The notes under the pieces are model-generated. The model was not told the DNA's origin and made no database searches. It saw nothing but the letters and a program-made list of their open reading frames with translations. The position numbers and the translations under genes were made by a program. A DNA stretch of 64,000 nucleotides, taken from assembly GCA_025267735.1 (NCBI GenBank), contig CM046309.1, positions 52,272,319-52,336,318 on the forward strand. The letters run 5' to 3'. The stretch is from Mactra quadrangularis (Eukaryota > Mollusca > Bivalvia > Venerida > Mactridae). Position 1 is the stretch's first letter, and every line of letters starts with the position of its first letter. Positions 9,603-21,500 of the stretch are shown here, piece by piece.

Positions 9603-10464
9603 TGTAACGTAATTGCTTTTGGGAATTAAGAATTTTGTGATGATTAGTTAACGCTTTCCATAGTCGGACATACCTTTCACACAGCCAGAATGCACGATAA
9701 GTTAAATTGGCACAGCCTCAAGTATTTTTGGCAAAAGTTAAATGTTAAATTATTTGTTCACCGAGATTCTGGTGACAAGTAGGCATGCTATAGCATTGAC
9801 CTACTGGGATAGATTGCAGACATTATGAGGTGCCAATCCTTTGTCTCTCTAAATGTCAACCTGTTTACACGAAGAATTATGCACGTGTTATATAGCGCAT
9901 GATTCTGATCACGTAGGTTATAGACATAAAGGATGTGGAATCCCTTTGTTCCATCAAAGGTCAACTTGTTTTGCTCACCGACTTTTGCAGGTGTTGCATC
10001 GTCCTAGTGAACGAATTTCATAATGTGATGCAATCTTTTGTTCCCGTCATGATTGGACTACATGTTAAAATTTCATCATTTTTATAATTGGAAAGTGCGA
10101 GGCTGGGTGAAGGACATGACGACATTTCTTTGTTCATTTATACTATAAAGGTCGTGCGCCGTTTTGGATAGACAGAAGAGCCGAGACAAGGGCTTAGGCA
10201 GAGGTTTGAGTAGGAGCTTGAGTTAAGATCGAGATTGAGATGTAGATTTGGTTAGACTAGAGATTAGATTGGAGTTTGAAGATTGATTTTTAGATTTTTA
10301 TGTAGAGTTTTTTTGTCAGACTTAAATTTTCAAATTATGCTAAGAATTAAAAGACAACTCGAGTAACGAACTTGTGTTATAAACAATTTTTAATAAACCA
10401 CTATACGATCAGAAGAAGTTTTGAGTTGAGTTTGTTTTGGATTGATGGTCATGGTAATGTTACA
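9603..10464 (+). repeat. 3' LTR (862 bp)
   Basis: Matches the 5' LTR along its whole length apart from one extra T just before the AATAAA at 10392-10397. TATA box copy at 10144-10150. Near-identity of the LTRs is the classical sign of a young insertion. Confidence 0.97.
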
Positions 10465-10717
10465 AGTGAAAATCAATACAAAAATAAATAAGAATAGATT
10501 TTTACGACAGTCCAAGTATATTCTTTCATAAAATTAAGTACCATGTTAAATATACAGTAAAATACTTCAAATAATTTCTACAATAATATGACCTGATTTC
10601 TGCGATATCAAATAAATGTATTATATAAGACCTATCTTCAAGCTTTATACTGTGTATGTCTCAATATTTGCGCCCATTTTATAACGGCATTTTTGGTAGT
10701 CAGCTTCAGAACGCTAA

Positions 10718-10995
10718 GTATGCCCCGCCCGGTAATCGTTGGTTTGATTACCGGGTGGGGCACACTTTCCTGCAGCTTGGTCATGAAATTATTTCTACGG
10801 CCATTCTCCCTCCTACCAATGATTTTTAATTATGTAGGGAAGTTGTCAGTCACTGACGAAAGTATGTGCTTAGTAGTTGGTTAACAGCTATTATCCAGAG
10901 ATTTAGCCTTTCCAGGAGGAGTGAGTAGGTTGACTGACCACCGTTATATTACCTATAATTCTGTTGCAACGGCGATAAAACCAACAAACAAACAA
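10718..10995 (+). mobile_element. tRNA-derived SINE with a rearranged, hairpin head
   Basis: Flanked by the 12-bp duplication TCAGAACGCTAA (10706-10717 and 10996-11007). The body (CATTCTCCCTCCTACCAATG ... CCAGAGATTTAGCCTTTCC ... TGACTGACC) matches copies at 55283, 57138 and 62531, and the tail is CCAACAAACAAACAA. In place of the tRNA head there is an inverted repeat, TGCCCCGCCCGGTAATC (10721-10737) with GATTACCGGGTGGGGCA (10746-10762), so the promoter region is lost or inverted. Short frames across it are not genes. Confidence 0.85.
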
Positions 10996-11007
10996 TCAGA
11001 ACGCTAA

Positions 11008-12115
11008 ATATTGAACACATCAAACTGAATATAAAACACTGCCAATGATAATACACTACTAAATATTTTATAAAAAATCAAAGTCTATTTTAACTTTTTG
11101 ATATCATGTATATATACAGAAATACAGAATGAAGATTTCATAATTTAATAGGTCAATGAATATATGTAATTAATGCAAATGCATGTCTCAATTATGTTTA
11201 AATAACCTCTCGGCAATTACTGATATCAGTTTGAAGCATTTTCAAAATAAGTGTTTAATACGGAAATTAGGAGAATTTGAACTTTGCTGTTCTTCAGTTA
11301 TAAAATGAATGAGGAAAATCATATTTAATTGAATGTTTTAATTTCGTGATTTAAATGAGGAGCTTGGGTTTATATTGGCAATTAACAATGCTTCAACCAA
11401 ATATAGAACCCACCAATATGAAAACTTCTTCAAAATGGCAATATTTGCACCCACAGATACTAAGACATATACAGTTATTATGAAGTCATACAGGTTCATC
11501 CCAACTTAATAAGGTTAAAACCTACATAAAAAAACTCGAGTCATAGACAAATTTAAAGCATAACTTTTCAATAACATATTCTTCATTTATATATCACATA
11601 ATGTAAACTAGTCTGGCATTGAACTGTATATCAATTAAAAATTAATTTATTCATCAAATCAAATGATATAACATTTTAAATATTGTAAGTAGAATCTATT
11701 TCAATCAATAGTGTATGAAGATTAAATTGTTAATGTAAAGTACGAAGTACTTGCTTGTTAGAAAACTATTGAAAGGCAGTTTTGTCCCAGTTGATATCTC
11801 ACCCTTCAACATTTTTCAGTGCAACAACTCTTTCAGAGCAGTAGATTTTTGTGAAGAGGAGATTATTTACTTCGGGACAAAATTGCCGGGTAATGATTTA
11901 AATGGCCTGTTTTTAGCTGGATATATTGAATATTTCATTTGAGGAAAGTTGCCTCAAATTACCTTTTTGCAGTGCCTGTTAATGACAAATAAAAGTAAGG
12001 TCATTGGGTGCAAGCAAAAGGCACAATATGGTGATAGGATATCATACATTTAAGCAATGAAAAGTTTGAGCACATTTTGGATTAATTTCAGGGAAATACA
12101 ACATGTTAAAGTAAG
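11008..12115. other. Noncoding stretch, no feature recognised
   Basis: AT-rich sequence with frequent stops in all frames. The 63-codon frame at 11751-11942 shows no domain and no splice context that I can support. Confidence 0.5.
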
Positions 12116-12121
12116 GACTGC

Positions 12122-13251
12122 AGTGTTTTCTCCAGAGCGCGTTTTTGCGTTGTTGGCACACTTTTTGACAGCTTTGACGCACTGAAAGACGACCAGCGGG
12201 TCTTCCGTGACGCACTCGAAAAATCGTCATTTGGAGGTAGCAATCGTCTGACCCGCATATTCGTCAGCGGATTATACTAGCCTTTTTCATCCGCGTCAAG
12301 CAGGCGCTTGTCAGAGCTAATGTCATTACCCAATAAAGCGCCTAAACGATGCTGATCATATGTCGTCATATTTCGCGATGTCTGCTCTGAAACAGCGTCG
12401 TATAGTGACGCTTTCACGCAAATGTCGAAGGACGCTTTCTCGAAATAGATCGAGAATTTTGATAAGCACTGAATTCGAGAATGTTTGATAAGGAAATGAG
12501 TGAAATCGCCGTATTAATTACGTATTTTCGGATAGCAACAGTGGTCGGACACGGAAAATAAAACTTGCTTTATTGTGCTACAGATTTAGATTTTTGCGGA
12601 GATTTTACTCATCTCGGGTAGGGCGAGAGGCTTACGCCAAAAACTACCAGAAATCGAATTTCTATCATTCAACATTTGTTAGAATTCCAGCTCTAGCCAA
12701 CACAAGCTTGCCGTAATCAAGCCTATTCAAACAGCTTGTTACACGACACATTAGTCTGTTTTGCTGTTAAACTGGATCTCATAAACATGGAAGCCTTATT
12801 AACATTTTTTACATCCCTGCAGTCTTAATTTATATGAAAACATCTTAAAGAGGTGCATCGCTTTGATCCCTGTACTTTTACAGATTTGTAAAATTTTATG
12901 TTTGATTGTATATCTATGGGACCCATTATTTTTGTCATTGTTTACAAGCATGTGCTTCCTTGTTAGGCTCTTTGCATTATTTTTTTTAAATATCTCAAGT
13001 TACTTTTCCCAACTCCCATCTTCAAAAAGTATCAGCCTACTTTCTTACATTAAATACATGTTCCATACCTTGGCTCTTAACAAAATACAAAAACCTAGAA
13101 TATAATGGATTCGTCAATTTAAAGGAATTTCATATAATCAAAGAACTGGTACATGTAAGTGCCGACCCCCTAATATTTCCATTTGACCCCCATTTTTTTA
13201 ACATGGGGGTCATGTGTGACCCCCAAAATTTTGGCTCTGGAGAAAACACTG
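12122..13251. mobile_element. Non-autonomous TIR transposon, 1130 bp
   Basis: Perfect 18-bp terminal inverted repeats CAGTGTTTTCTCCAGAGC (12122-12139) and its complement (13234-13251), directly flanked by GGACTG on both sides (12116-12121, 13252-13257). The CAGTG termini are hAT-like, but hAT makes 8-bp duplications and only 6 bp match here, so the superfamily stays open. The left half is much richer in CG than the surroundings and suggests a different origin from the AT-rich right half. Near the right end is a short GGGGGTCA/TGACCCCC palindromic region. No transposase frame is present. Confidence 0.85.
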
Positions 13252-13257
13252 GGACTG

Positions 13258-14671
13258 GAGACTAAACGATAGCAAAAATTGCATTTAAGCTAAAATGTGA
13301 CTTAATATAAATTTTTACTAGAAATGATTCTCATAAACATAACAGACCTCAGCCAATACATTTTTCCATCAGTGCTTTCAGTGCTTTGATTAACATTCAT
13401 TTTCCATATTATAAGATTGTACAGTAAAGTTTATCACATCTTATACAAAGTATTACATACTATCATTAGATAATTGGTTAAAGTTTTGGCATTTATAGCA
13501 CTAAGAAGTCAAAACTTGAAAAAATTGATATAATTTGACTGTGCAAGTCAATAAGACATGGGTCAATTCAATAATTAACAAAAATTGTCCACAGAGCGCT
13601 TGACTAATAAGGAAGCTTGTGTAAACTAAAGCAATATAATGTAATTTCTTTGAATAAGAAAGCAATAAAAAAACTTAATTCATGAATGAGTGTAACATCA
13701 TAATTGACTGTGAGAAAATAGAAACATTGTACTCATTTGAGTGAAATTTCAAGGGAAGGGGCATAACTCTGCAAAGAAGCTAACCAAAGTGATTAAACTT
13801 GTGCCTATTATGTAACCACAGGGCACACTGAAGTTTCAAGCTATCCCTTAAGGTAGTTATAGAGATATAAGTTTACAAAATCAAAATAACTTGAAGCCCA
13901 TTTTTTATTTATTTTATTATTAAGTACATAAATATGCATGACTTATTATACAATGTCATGTACGACCTGTATACATGTATACTTAAATATGAAAGAGTAT
14001 TTACTTGTTACTCAATATTATGTAACATATTACAAAATTATTTTAAAATGTAACAATGAAATGTTTTAAATTTAATTTTATTACTATAAATCTTCAATGT
14101 TAAATCTCTCACAGTTTGTTTAGGTTTTATATTTGTCACAATGTGTGTTTAACATAATGATTTTTCAAGATTATTTAACACTTAAAGCTATTTTATGAAC
14201 AAAACAAGTATAGACTTTAAGCCATAGATACAGTCATGTACTAAACACAAATGATATTTTTTTATGTATGCAAGTCTATATATCTTAATTTATAAAATAA
14301 CAATGGCTTAAAACAAAAACTTTGTGTAAGAGCTTTGACTTAAGGAATATTTTCCTATACATGTACATGTAAACACTTAAACATGCTGTTGTCCAATTTT
14401 AGTAAGCTATAGGAAGATTTGGTGCGTGCAGTGTCATGTCAATTTCAGTAAAATCAAGTTTTTCCAAAACTTTTCAGTTTGACTTTAAAAACAAATTGAT
14501 GCAAGAATAATTGCAAGTAGCCAAAAATGTCTAATTGGGTGAAACCTTAAATATTAATTAGATAACCATATATGAGATTAAACAATGCCTTAGTAATATA
14601 TACATTGTGTTTTAATAACCCCCATTTAATGGAACCATAAATGTACATAGCAGACAACAAGATGAAACAAG
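13258..14671. other. Noncoding stretch, no feature recognised
   Basis: AT-rich intergenic or intronic sequence. I see no open frame with coding character and no clear repeat ends. Confidence 0.5.
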
Positions 14672-14679
14672 CTTTATAC

Positions 14680-15131
14680 TAGGGCTGCAGATCGTTGAGC
14701 AAGTGGCAATCCGATCCGAACCATGATTCATGTGTTGCGATTCACGAATCAAACCACGAATCACATGTTAATGGAAAAGCATTCAGGAATTCATGTTATA
14801 ACAAAATAAGTGAAAAATTACAATACTATGTGGGAAACAATGTACTAAAAACATTACTGTCAGATGTTTTATGGGCATTTTCAGTGCTAACATTTTTGTT
14901 CAAATGTGTATCAATCGAAATTTTGACACAAGATAATTCGGTCCCAACATAAATTAAAGTTTTCATCAGTACTGCGACTTGTTTTCAGTGGTAATTAAGC
15001 TGAAAATGTTTTTATATTTTTTTATAAAACTAGATCACGATCTGACGATTTCGGACGTGACGAATATTCGTACTCGATTTTGTGGTCGAGATCGCGAATA
15101 TCCGAGTACTCAGATACTCACCGCAGCCCTA
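14680..15131. mobile_element. hAT-type MITE (452 bp)
   Basis: Termini TAGGGCTGC and GCAGCCCTA, with 8-bp target duplication CTTTATAC / CTTTAAAC (one mismatch) at 14672-14679 and 15132-15139. Such TAGGGCTGC ends with 8-bp duplications are typical of one large hAT MITE group, also seen here at 39013, 44033 and 57879. The subterminal region repeats short CGAAT/ATTCG motifs. Confidence 0.88.
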
Positions 15132-15732
15132 CTTTAAACAGTACATATGTATTAACATTTTGTCTTTAATATTCATCAGTCAGATAAGCTCAATTGGTAG
15201 ACCAATGTCAGAAAAATCTCTAGAATAACTGTAACAAGGTGAAACTAAAACCTTATTACTTATAGAAGTTATCTCATGTACCAATACAAGTACTTCCTGT
15301 AACATTATACCCTGATCAATAATCAAATTATTAAATAAAACAATAATACAGAACAAATACAAAGAAATTTGAATGTATTCTATTAAATGTAAAAGTTTTA
15401 CTTCATTAAACCTATTGTATTAATGGGCAATGAGAAGTTTTAAGATAACATTTTTTTTTTACAAGATATAATCGAATCTATTTCAGGGCATTTGCATGTT
15501 TAGATATTTCATACTGACTGCCTTTAAGAATAATAGACAATGATAACGTTAAAGCATTCAATGGTTTAAATACTAAATTTGAACCTAAGAGATATGTTCA
15601 TGTTTACTTTTTTATTAGATAGTTTATACTTTTAAACTCTCTTTGATAGAGATAAAGAAATGTAACTAGCTCTACTAAGGGCTTGGACTAAATCCAACGA
15701 TTTTGTCAAGAAAAGTTAAGGGACTAAATAGG

Positions 15733-16130
15733 CAATCTCCGTAAACAGATATCCTGTAGAGCCTTGTCGTACAGGATCTCTTCTGTCTCCGTAGAAGGTC
15801 ACGTCGATATGAACTTTGTGTCGACCAATCAATGCGTAGCTTTCATCTAGATGAAAACACTATTAATTACATTTTGATTTCATAATTTCTATTTTTAGAC
15901 CAAGGTTTGCATGCTAATTTAACAGCGGTATTATTCACAGTCTGTGATTGGGCAGCTCATTTCAAATTGCTTGTCGTAGACAATGTAAACAAGTTACGTA
16001 TCATAACAACTTCGTCAAGAATATTATGATGAGAAAAGGTCACCTGAACGTGACCTTCGTTTGGAAAAGACCAGATCTAAATTAGCGAGTATGCAAGCGG
16101 AAAATTTTAGATCAGGTTTTAATCAGATTG
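15733..16130. mobile_element. MITE with 9-bp target duplication (398 bp), copy 1
   Basis: Starts CAATCTCCGTAAACAG and ends TTTTAATCAGATTG, flanked by CTAAATAGG on both sides (15724-15732, 16131-16139). A second near-full copy is at 28524-28910 and shares most of its sequence. Nine-base duplications point to Mutator-like transposases; the terminal inverted match is only about six bases (CAATCT/AGATTG). Confidence 0.88.
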
Positions 16131-16814
16131 CTAAATAGGTGGACAGGGAAGCATGGTATTTTAAGCTATAAGTATGGACGCAAAATAGTATTAAATTCAA
16201 ATTCTATCTTGTTTTTTTTTACCAACTGAAGGATTTCAGATTCCCTCCCTAAACTTTTCACTGGAACCCTTTCTAGCTGATATGTAAATGGCTAAAAGTC
16301 ATCAGCAAGATACTGAAGTATTGACAAGTAGTCAATATTATTTGTACATACATAATATATTTTTGCCAATGACAAACCATTGCCTTATAACATTTTGATA
16401 AGCCAGTAACTTCCTTGTTCAAAACAGAGACACATTTATGACAGATATTCGTCAAAAGAATGTTAGTTCATGAACTATCCCTGATTCTTAAACAGTTCCT
16501 CATCCAATTTAATACTCATGAAAATGTAAGTTCATGAACTCATCAAGACTTAATATCAGACTTATCTTGTTAAGTTTATGAACATTTTATAAACAAGTTT
16601 TATAAGAAATGGAAATGGCTCATATAAGCATTTTTTTGTTTCATGAACATCAGTTCACAGAGAAGGTTGACATATTGGACAGGGCAGTCACAGAAATTTT
16701 AAAATGAAATTTTGTGAAAATTCCTGAGCAAATGTTTAAAGTTCGCCAGTTTTTTGCAGCAAAGTTGGTTTAACATTCTCTCAGTTTTCAAAAGTCAATT
16801 ACACAATATTCATT

Positions 16815-17010
16815 TTAGCTCGATTGTTTAACAAGTTTTAACAACTTAGATTAATCCCTTTCGAGTCCGCTTCCTTGTCCCCCAGTACTGAGCGAGTAGG
16901 ATAAAGTTTCTTGCACAAGGAAACAACAGGGTAGGTTTTTGATAGGATTCGAACCAACGCAGAGCTGGCTTTCCAGTCCAACATCTTAACCGTTTGGCCA
17001 CGCCCTCTCC
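16815..17010 (-). mobile_element. tRNA-Ser/Leu-headed SINE
   Basis: On the minus strand the head reads GAGGGCGTGGCCAAACGGTT with an A box (TGGCCAAACGGTTAAGATG) and a B box GGTTCGAATCC (complement of 16945-16955), the class II tRNA pattern; the anticodon-loop region reads CTGGAAA, closest to tRNA-Ser(GGA). A unique body and a tail rich in GTTAAAAC follow toward 16815. It ends about 50 bp from the kinesin exon, within the intron. Confidence 0.75.
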
Positions 17011-17058
17011 ATCAAAAGTCAATGTTTACCCTAAGGTGAGGTTAAACCACATATTTAC

Positions 17059-17233
17059 CTGATCAGCGTATTTAGCATTAGCAGCTTCATAATATCCATC
17101 GGAACGTTCGTTGTAACCATCATGAGACCAGTATGAATGATCAAAGGCAAATCTCTTTGGTTCAGATGACATATCATCTGGATTCTTGATCTCAGTTGTT
17201 TTGCCATTCATAGCAATAATCAATGTGGCATTT
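17059..17233 (-). CDS. Kinesin-3 motor-domain exon, KIF28/KLP-6-like
   Basis: A 175-bp exon of 58 codons plus one base. It ends at CAG|GTAAAT (donor complement at 17057-17058). The acceptor is less clear; TGCAAG|A at 17234-17235 keeps the frame. The peptide includes NATLIIAMNGKTTEI, then KRFAFDHSYWSHDGY and ANAKYADQ. The F-x-F-D-x-S-Y-W-S-H-D-G pattern after the first motor beta strand is that of kinesin-3 microtubule motors, nearest in my memory to KIF28/KLP-6. It covers only an N-terminal part of the motor; the P-loop exon should lie at lower coordinates beyond this window or was not recognised. Other exons of this gene were not found here. Confidence 0.75.
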
Positions 17234-17520
17234 CTTGCAGTTTCGCGAGAATTGTAACAAATGTTAAGGATTAAATCATTGTAAATATAAGCTCTCAGGG
17301 ATATACTAATTTAAAAGTGTATACATCGGGTGTTTTAGATACTATGTCAGGGATAGTTTTGTAACATGATCAACTTTAGTATCATCAAATAAAAATTTAG
17401 AACAAATATGAATTACAATGATATAATAAAATATAAAAATGAGGGTCCCTAACCTATCTGAACTGAACTGATCCACAGTTGTGTAAGGATACAGGTCTAT
17501 TTAGTCATGTGATTTACAAC

Positions 17521-17941
17521 CAGGGTTCGAATTTAAGCTCACATACTCGCAAAATGCAAGTGGGTTTTGAAAATTGCCAGTAACCTTTATTTTAACTCGC
17601 AAATTTTCGCAAGTTGAAAACTATGCAAAAAATAACTGTCAAAACTAATGAGGCTCAAGTCAGCATTGAAACAGACAGATTGATTGATAGACCTAGTATC
17701 AATTAAAAATTCACCATAAAAACATGTTCTGTATTCTTTGTCTATTCCAAAATAACGCCCTTGTTGTATCCATAGTTAAATATAGTGCCATTTTGTTTTT
17801 ATATTGCATACATGAATAATAACTATGTATGCTATTAAAAGTTTGAGAAATATTGCGAGTGACTTTTTTTCATTTTGCAAGTTGAGATAAAATCAAATCG
17901 CAAAAATTTGCAAGTTCATTTTTTGTTAAATTCGAGCCCTG
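17521..17941. mobile_element. hAT-type MITE with CAGGG(T/C)TCGAATTTAA ends (421 bp)
   Basis: Termini CAGGGTTCGAATTTAA and TTAAATTCGAGCCCTG, flanked by TTTACAAC (17513-17520) and TTTACAAT (17942-17949). The inner part repeats CTCGCAAA / TTTGCGAG motifs on both arms. A second, perfectly flanked copy in the other orientation is at 48272-48678. Confidence 0.9.
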
Positions 17942-18393
17942 TTTACAATTAATAACTTCTGATTTTCGGTGATTTCCTTTTTAGACAAATGATTATAAAT
18001 GACATTGAATATTGCATCAAGTAACTCATTATTTTTCTTAATCAACAATTCCTTAGTAGAATTATTGCATTTTGCATGTAAACTTTAAAAATCCTCTGCT
18101 TAAAAATTGAGATTGAAAGGTAAACTAGGTAATTAAAAAAAATATTTAGAGCAGGGATTCATAAGAAACAATTGCAATTCACAGGCTAAAAAAGTGGACA
18201 TTTTTAGAAACAGAAAAATAATTTTTAAACATATTGACACGTTTTACAATCGATAGCTTAATATATTTGTAAATATTGGTCAAAGAATAAATTAATTATA
18301 TTTCATTTAAATAGGGTTTCATTTATTTATAAAATTATGTAAGTGAAGTTATGGATTTAGTACGGATGACGTACATTAGTAAATTGAATGAAT

Positions 18394-18498
18394 ATGCAAA
18401 AACAGTACAGGTAGTAGTTAATTAGCTTATGCAAAAACAGTACAGGTAGTAGTTAATTAGCTTATGCAAAAACAGTACAGGTAGTAGTTAATTAGCTT
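18394..18498 (+). repeat. 35-bp minisatellite, three perfect copies
   Basis: ATGCAAAAACAGTACAGGTA plus GTAGTTAATTAGCTT is repeated three times without change, immediately before the satellite array at 18520. Confidence 0.95.
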
Positions 18499-18519
18499 AT
18501 GACCAGGACAACATTTGCT

Positions 18520-21500
18520 TCGAAATAGCTAGGGGACGAATTAAAATGTAAACAAAGATTCGTCCCCAAATATTTTCGTACCCGGAAAAAAGTTGGGTCG
18601 AAATTGCTAGGGGACGAATCAAAATATAAACAAAGATTCGTCCGCAAATATTTTCGTACCCGGAAAAAAGTTAGGTCGAAATTGCTCGGGGACGAATCAA
18701 AATGTAAACAAGATTCGTCCCCAAATATCTTCGTACCTGGAAAAAAGTTTGGGTCGAAATTGCTCGGGGACGAATCAAAATGTAAACAAAGATTCGTCCG
18801 CAAATATCTTCGTACCCAGAAAAAAAGTTGGGTCGAAATTGCTCGGGGACGAATCAAAATGTAAACAAGATTCGTCCCCATATATTTTCGTACCCGGAAA
18901 AATAGTTGGGTCGAAATTGCTCGGGGACGAATCAAAATGAAAACAAAGATTCGTCCCCAAATATCTTCGTACCCGGAAAAAGTTGGGTCGAAATTGCTCG
19001 GGGACGAATCAAAATGTAAACAAAGATTCGTCCCCAAATATGTTCGTACACGGAAAAAAGTTGGGTCGAAATTGCTCGGGGACGAATCAAAATGTAAACA
19101 AGATTCGTCCCAAAATATCTTCGTACCCGGAAATAAGTTGGGTCGAAATTGCTCGGGGACGAATCAAAATGTAAACAAAGATTCGTCCCCAAATATCTTC
19201 GTACCCAGAAAAATAGTTGGGTCGAAATTGCTCGGGGACGAATCAAAATGTAAACAAGATTCGTCCCCAAATATTTTCGTACCCGGAAAAATACTTGGGT
19301 CGAAATTGCTCCGGGACAAATCAAAATGAAAACAAAGATTCGTCCCCAAATATTTTCGTACCCGGAAAAAAGTTGGGTCGAAATTGCTCGGGGACGAATC
19401 AAAATATAAACAAAGATTCGTCCCCAAATATATTCGTACCCGGAAAAAAGTTGGGTCGAAATAGCTCGTGGACGAATCAAAATGTAAACAAAGATTCGTC
19501 CCCGAAAATGTTCGTACCCGGATAAAAGTTGGGTCGAAATTGCTCGGGGACGAATCAAAATGTAAACAAAGATTCGTCCCCAAATATGTTCGTACCCGGA
19601 AAAAAGTTGGGTCGAAATTGCTCGGGGACGAATCAAAATGTAAACAAAGATTCGTCCCCGAAAATGTTCGTACACGGATAAAAGTTGGGTCGAAATTGCT
19701 CGGGGACGAATCAAAATGTAAACAAAGATTCGTCCCCAAATATGTTCGTACCCGGAAAAAAGTTTGGGTCGAAATTGCTCGGGGACGAATCAAAATGTAA
19801 ACAAAGATTCATCCCCAAATATGTTCGTACCCGGAAAAAAGTTGGGTCGAAATTGCTCGGGGACGAATCAAAATGTAAACAAAGATTCGTCCCCAAATAT
19901 CTTCGTACCCGGAAAAAAGTTTGGGTCGAAATTGCTCGGGGACGAATCAAAATGTAAACAAGATTCGTCCCCAAATATCTTCGTACCTGGAAAAAAGTTT
20001 GGGTCGAAATTGCTCGGGGACGAATCAAAATGTAAACAAAGATTCGTCCCCAAATATCTTCGTACCCGGAAATAAGTTGGGTCGAAATTGCTCGAGGACG
20101 AATCAAAATGTAAACAAGATTCGTCCCCAAATATCTTCGTACCTGGAAAAAAGTTAGGTAGAAATTGCTCGGGAACGAATCAAAATGTAAACAAGATTCG
20201 TCCCCAAATATATTCGTACCCGGAAAAAAGTTTGGGTCGAAATTGCTCGGGGACGAATCAAAATGTAAACAAAGATTCGTCCCCAAATATCTTCGTACCC
20301 GGAAATAAGTTGGGTCGAAATTGCTCGGGGACGAATCAAAATGTAAACAAGATTCGTCCCCAAATATCTTCATACTCGGAAATAAGTTGGGTCGAAATTG
20401 CTCGGGGACAAATCAAAATGTAAACAAAGATTCGTCCCCAAATATGTTCGTACCCGGAAAAAAGTTGGGTCGAAATTGCTCTGGGACGAATCAAAATGTA
20501 AACAAGATTCGTCCCCAAATATATTCGTACCCGGAATAAAGTTTGGGTCGAAATTGCTCGGGGACGAATCAAAATGTAAACAAAGATTCGTCCCCAAATA
20601 TCTTCGTACCCGGAAATAAGTTGGGTCGAAATTGCTCGGGGACGATTCAAAATGTAAACAAGATTCGTCCCCAAATATTTTCGTACCCGGAAAAAGTTGG
20701 GTCGAAATTGCTCGGGGACGAATCAAAATGAAAACAAAGATTCTATCCCAAATATTTTCGTACCCGGAAAAAAGTTGGGTCGAAATTGCTCGAGGACGAA
20801 TCAAAATGTAAACAAGATTCGTCCCCAAATATCTTCGTACCTGGAAAAAAGTTTGGGTCGAAATTGCTCGGGGACGAATCAAAATGTAAACAAAGATTCG
20901 TCCCCAAATATCTTCGTACCCGGAAATAAGTTGGGTCGAAATTGCTCGAGGACGAATCAAAATGTAAACAAGATTCGTCCCCAAATATCTTCGTACCTGG
21001 AAAAAAGTTAGGTAGAAATTGCTCGGGAACGAATCAAAATGTAAACAAGATTCGTCCCCAAATATCTTCGTACCCGGAAATAAGTTGGGTCGAAATTGCT
21101 CGGGGACGAATCAAAATATACAAAAAGATTCGTCCCCAAATATTTTCGTACCCGGAAAAAAGTTGGGTCGAAATTGCTCGGGGACGAATCAAAATGTAAA
21201 CAAAGATTCGTCCCCAAATATGTTCGTACCCGGAAAAAAGTTGGGTCGAAATTGCTCGGGGACGAATCAAAATGTAAACAAAGATTCGTCCCCAAATATG
21301 TTCGTACCCGGAAAAAAGTTGGGTCGAAATTGCTCGGGGACGAATCAAAATGTAAACAAAGATTCGTCCCCAAATATGTTCGTACCCGGAAAAAAATTGG
21401 GTCGAAATTGCTCGGGGACGAATCAAAATGTAAACAAGATTCGTCCCCAAATATATTCGTACCCGGAAAAAAGTTTGGGTCGAAATTGCTCGGGGACGAA

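Larger units (their letters stand above)
163..10464 (+). mobile_element. Complete env-bearing Ty3/gypsy-type LTR retrotransposon
   Basis: The element runs from TGTAACG at the left LTR to TTACA at the right LTR and is flanked by the 4-bp duplication AGTG (159-162 and 10465-10468). In order it holds LTR, primer-binding site, splice donor, gag, pol in the -1 frame, a hairpin-rich spacer, env behind a splice acceptor, a small extra ORF, polypurine tract and LTR. This is the layout of vertebrate-retrovirus-like or errantivirus-like members of Metaviridae. The two LTRs agree at every position I compared except one T, so the insertion should be recent. A single ochre codon in pol makes this copy defective unless it is read through or is a sequencing error. 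Confidence 0.97.
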
